Source of the DNA: Paraburkholderia kururiensis
GTDB lineage: Bacteria; Pseudomonadota; Gammaproteobacteria; Burkholderiales; Burkholderiaceae
Reading direction: 5' to 3'
Length of the DNA: 64,000 nt
Assembly (NCBI RefSeq): GCF_034424375.1
Contig: NZ_CP139965.1
Coordinates: 1,116,001-1,180,000, forward strand
Of this stretch, positions 61,330-64,000 are shown piece after piece. Numbering within the stretch: position 1 is the first letter of the stretch; each line of letters begins with the position of its first letter. Position numbers and translations under genes: made by a program. Under the pieces are notes generated by a model, which saw only the letters and a list, made by a program, of their open reading frames with translations, did no database searches and was not told the DNA's origin.

Positions 61330-62532
61330 TCAGTGAGCGACGGCCACGGGTTCGGCCGTGCGTTCAGGCAAGCCTGCGCGCTGGTCGAGGCGGCCGCTCA
61401 GCGCCGTGAGCGCGAAGGCGCCGAGCGTCACGACAGCGGCAATCCACGGCGTGTGCGCAAGGCCGATGTGCGCGACGATCAAGCCGCCCAGCGACGACCC
61501 GCCCGCCACGCCCAGATTGAACGCGGCGATGTTGAAGCCCGATGCCACGTCGGCGGCCTCGGGCGCGAAATGGCGCGCCTGCTTGACGACGTACACCTGC
61601 AGACCCGGCACGTTGCCGAACGCCACGGCGCCCCAGCACAGCATGGTGAGCACGGCGAGCCACGGGTTGTGCAGCGTGAAGGTGAGGGCGAACAGCACCG
61701 CGGCGAGCAGCAGGAAGATGCGCTTGAGCGCCTTCACGGGGCCGACGCGGTCGGCCAGCCTGCCGCCCCACAGGTTGCCTGCCGCGACGGAAACGCCATA
61801 GGCCACGAGCACGAGGCTGACTTCGGCCGGCGTGAAGCCCGTGATCTGTTCGAGCAACGGCGCCATGAACGTGAACGCGATCAGCGAGCCGCCGTAGCCC
61901 ACCGCGGTCATGGCATAGACGAGCGCGAGACGCGGCTGGCCCAGCACGCGGAATTGCTGGAGCAATCCGGCAGGACGCGCATGCGCGAGTTGTCGCGGAA
62001 CGAAGGCCACCGCGCCGAGCAACGCGATCAGCCCGAATCCGGCGACGACGAGGAACGTCGCGCGCCAGCCGAAATGCTGACCAATGAACGTGCCGAGCGG
62101 AATGCCCGCGACGAAGGCGACCGTCATGCCGCTGAACATGGTGGCGATGGCGCTGGCCGCCTTCTCTTTCGGCACGAGCGTGGTGGCGATGATCGAGCCC
62201 ACGGAAAAGAACACGCCGTGCGCGAGGCCGGTCAGCACGCGTGCCACGATCAGCGACTCGTAACTGGGCGCGCGCCACGCAACGAGGTTGCCGATCGTGA
62301 AGAGCGCCATGAGCCCCGCGAGCAGCAGCTTGCGCGGCACGCGTCCTGTGAGCGCGGTGAGCACCGGCGCGCCCACGGCCACGCTGAGCGCATACAGGCT
62401 CACGAGCAGACCGGCGGAGGGCAGGCCGATGCCGAGGTCGGACGCAATGGTGGGAATCAGCCCGACGATGACGAACTCGGTGGTGCCGATGGCAAACGCG
62501 CTGAGCGTGAGCGCGAGGAGGGCGAGAGGCAT
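61330..62532 (-). CDS. MFS efflux transporter (AraJ/DHA1-like)
   Basis: A 400-residue transporter with 12 helices: MPLALLALTLSAFAIGTTEF with the following VIVGLIPTIASDLG, the signature start of AraJ/sugar-efflux-type DHA1 permeases, and TGRVPRKLLLAGLMALF in the 2-3 loop. It is the first gene of the MFS-ene-reductase pair and divergent from the LysR gene. It probably exports a toxic or surplus small molecule. Confidence 0.87.
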   Translation of the reverse strand: MPLALLALTLSAFAIGTTEFVIVGLIPTIASDLGIGLPSAGLLVSLYALSVAVGAPVLTALTGRVPRKLLLAGLMALFTIGNLVAWRAPSYESLIVARVLTGLAHGVFFSVGSIIATTLVPKEKAASAIATMFSGMTVAFVAGIPLGTFIGQHFGWRATFLVVAGFGLIALLGAVAFVPRQLAHARPAGLLQQFRVLGQPRLALVYAMTAVGYGGSLIAFTFMAPLLEQITGFTPAEVSLVLVAYGVSVAAGNLWGGRLADRVGPVKALKRIFLLLAAVLFALTFTLHNPWLAVLTMLCWGAVAFGNVPGLQVYVVKQARHFAPEAADVASGFNIAAFNLGVAGGSSLGGLIVAHIGLAHTPWIAAVVTLGAFALTALSGRLDQRAGLPERTAEPVAVAH

Positions 62533-62617
62533 GGTGTGCGGTCCTGGCTTCGATGAAGACGGGACGCAGTGTGCGCGCTTTACTTTTGCTGAAAAAGTCG
62601 TCTATAAACCAAATAGT

Positions 62618-62634
62618 TTTGATTCGAAATCAAA
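62618..62634. promoter_or_regulatory. LysR operator candidate abutting the regulator start
   Basis: A perfect 7-3-7 inverted repeat TTTGATT-CGA-AATCAAA ends 1 nt before the LysR ATG, within the 103-nt divergent gap. Binding here would block the regulator's own ribosome site and so suggests autorepression. Confidence 0.55.
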
Positions 62635-62635
62635 G

Positions 62636-63538
62636 ATGAAAATTACCCTGGACGAGTTGCAGGCCTTTGTGAGCGTGGTGGATACCGGTTCGATCACGGC
62701 CGGCGCGCAGCAGCTCGGCCTTACCATTTCCGCCACCAGCCGCACGCTGGGACGGCTCGAAGAGAAGCTGAAGACCACGCTGCTGCGCCGGACCACGCGC
62801 CGTCTGGAACTGACGGAGGAAGGGCGCGCGTTCCTGAGCGATGCGCGGGCCATCATCGCATCGGTAGAGGGCGCGGAGGAGCAGATGGCCGCGCGCCGCG
62901 AGCGGCCCTCGGGCCGGCTGCGCGTGGATGCGGCCACGCCGTTCATGCTGCACGTGATCGTGCCGCTCGTGCAGGGCTACCGCGAGCGCTATCCGCAGGT
63001 GGAGCTGGAACTCAACAGCAACGAAGGGATCATCGACCTGCTGGAGCGGCGCACGGACGTGGCCATCCGCATTGGTCCGTTGAAGGACTCCACGCTGCAT
63101 CGCAAGGCCGTGGGCCGCAGCCGCCTGCGCATTCTGGCGAGCCCTGCGTACCTGGAAGCGCACGGCCACCCGCGGCGCGTGGAAGACCTCCGGAAGCACG
63201 CGCTGCTGGGTTTCAACCAGCCGGAGTCGCTCAATGTCTGGCCCATCACGGGGCCGGACAATGAGCCGTACCGGATCACACCCGCCATCTGGTCGTCGAA
63301 CGGCGAAACGCTGCGGCAACTCGCGCTGGCGGGCGCCGGCATCGTGTGCCTGTCCGACTTCATGACGGCGAGCGACCGTCGCGAAGGCACGCTCGTGCAG
63401 CTGTTCGCACGCCAGACGCAGGACGTGCGGCAGCCCATCAACGCGGTCTACTACCGCAACACCGCGATTTCGGCGCGCATTGCCTCGTTCGTGGACTATC
63501 TGACCGAGGCCGTGAGCGGCACGGAGTTCGGGCGCTAG
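62636..63538 (+). CDS. LysR-family regulator
   Basis: A 300-residue LysR protein starting MKITLDELQAFVSVVDTGSI with recognition region TISATSRTLGRLEEKLKTTL and a complete effector domain ending YLTEAVSGTEFGR. It belongs to the CrgA/DsdC-like subgroup and is divergent from the MFS-ene-reductase pair, which it probably controls. The ATG at 62636 begins the family N-terminus; the longer open frame overlaps the MFS gene. Confidence 0.9.
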   Translation: MKITLDELQAFVSVVDTGSITAGAQQLGLTISATSRTLGRLEEKLKTTLLRRTTRRLELTEEGRAFLSDARAIIASVEGAEEQMAARRERPSGRLRVDAATPFMLHVIVPLVQGYRERYPQVELELNSNEGIIDLLERRTDVAIRIGPLKDSTLHRKAVGRSRLRILASPAYLEAHGHPRRVEDLRKHALLGFNQPESLNVWPITGPDNEPYRITPAIWSSNGETLRQLALAGAGIVCLSDFMTASDRREGTLVQLFARQTQDVRQPINAVYYRNTAISARIASFVDYLTEAVSGTEFGR

Positions 63539-63554
63539 CGGCGCGCCGTGCCTG

Positions 63555-64000
63555 CTACTGCCCGAAGCGCTTCGCCTCTTCGCGCCAGGCGTGCTGCTGC
63601 TTCCAGCCCAGCAGGCGCTTCAACTTCTCGTTGCTGAGCAGCGTTTCGAATTCGCCCAGCTGTTTCTTCACCGGCACGCCGGGGTAGTAGCGGTCGAGCA
63701 GCGTTCGCGTGGGCAGGTCGGACGACACGTCGTCGGCCGCGACGTTCATCACCTCGAAGCCGAGCCCGTCCTTCTCGATGGCGAGCCGGCACGCCTCGGC
63801 GAGGTCGCGCCCGTCGATGTAGCTCCACGCAATGCGTTTGCGCAGGGCCGGGTCCTGGTTCCACGTGGCGAACTTCGCATAGTCCTCGGGGTCGAGCACG
63901 TTGCCGATGCGAAAGCAGTAGATGTCCGAACCGGTACGCGCATGGAACGCCTTCGCCGTGACTTCGTTCACGACCTTCGAGGTGGCGTAGCTGTCCATGG
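63555..64000 (-). CDS. NAD-dependent epimerase/dehydratase (extended SDR), partial
   Basis: The last 147 or so residues of an extended SDR whose 5' part lies beyond the window end. The visible part begins with the active-site Tyr-x3-Lys in SYATSKVVNE and continues CFRIGNVLDPEDY, WSYIDGRDLAEACRLAI and the C-terminal LLSNEKLKRLLGWKQQH, as in UDP-glucose-epimerase-like proteins. An in-frame ATG at 63998 is internal, because the catalytic Tyr should be about 150 residues from the real start. It converges on the LysR gene with 16 nt between stops. Confidence 0.85.
   Translation of the reverse strand, partial: MDSYATSKVVNEVTAKAFHARTGSDIYCFRIGNVLDPEDYAKFATWNQDPALRKRIAWSYIDGRDLAEACRLAIEKDGLGFEVMNVAADDVSSDLPTRTLLDRYYPGVPVKKQLGEFETLLSNEKLKRLLGWKQQHAWREEAKRFGQ

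Overview
High-GC (roughly 65%) bacterial chromosome segment. The gene content points to a Burkholderiaceae member, most likely Paraburkholderia or a close relative: a DUF4148 protein, a sigma-54 acoR/acoXABC acetoin cluster, a FisR-type sulfide operon, an AcnB aconitase, NodD/NahR-type and many other LysR regulators, and large aromatic-catabolism blocks. This assignment is inferred from gene families; no rRNA or other phylogenetic marker is present. No tRNA, rRNA, intact insertion sequence or CRISPR array was seen.

Layout. 1-4.3 kb (+): the end of an aromatic ring-cleavage operon (VOC dioxygenase fragment, FAH-type hydrolase, MhpA-like FAD hydroxylase, aromatic-acid symporter). 4.5-11.6 kb: a lignostilbene-dioxygenase-type stilbenoid cleavage locus on the minus strand (MFS, GST, carotenoid oxygenase, then aldehyde dehydrogenase and an outer-membrane channel after an internal terminator) facing a divergent NodD/NahR-type LysR. 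11.7-14.9 kb (-): isochorismatase-family hydrolase, exported two-module VOC protein and an alginate-export-type porin. 15-19.4 kb: Na+/H+ antiporter, small exported proteins, cytochrome P460, exported alpha/beta hydrolase, and two gene remnants (FMN alpha-hydroxyacid dehydrogenase, GST). 19.4-22 kb: acnB with an AT-rich control region. 22.2-27.4 kb: sulfide oxidation (FisR-like sigma-54 activator, persulfide dioxygenase, DUF442-SQR fusion, TauE) with a sigma-54 promoter and candidate enhancer sites. 27.6-34.6 kb: MEKHLA protein, aromatic-acid MFS, a molybdopterin oxidoreductase/cytochrome b operon, a degenerate HD-GYP-LuxR fusion, YaiI, a 53-residue reading frame and an H-NS-type protein. 35.2-42.4 kb: NCS1 permease, pxpCB, biotin carboxylase, biotin carrier and pxpA (-) with a divergent LysR. 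42.4-44.4 kb: LysR and a quinone-oxidoreductase-like enzyme.

44.4-48.2 kb is the most unusual part: a low-GC foreign-looking cassette with a 781-residue putative antibacterial effector (M23-like N-terminus, GH19 lysozyme-like C-terminus) and its putative XAC2610-type periplasmic immunity protein. It is flanked by a deleted vgrG scar, a frameshifted PAAR pseudogene and an IS5-type transposase remnant. It reads as a type VI secretion cargo island whose delivery parts have decayed while toxin and immunity remain intact.

48.4-51.9 kb: SDR, EamA exporter, LysR and lipoate/biotin ligase. 51.9-59.9 kb (-): acetoin/2,3-butanediol catabolism, acoR-acoX-acoA-acoB-acoC-bdh, with a sigma-54 promoter ahead of acoX. 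60.1-63.5 kb: old-yellow-enzyme reductase and MFS exporter opposite a LysR regulator. The window ends inside an NAD-dependent epimerase/dehydratase gene. All assignments were made by reading motifs and translations by eye; no database search was run.
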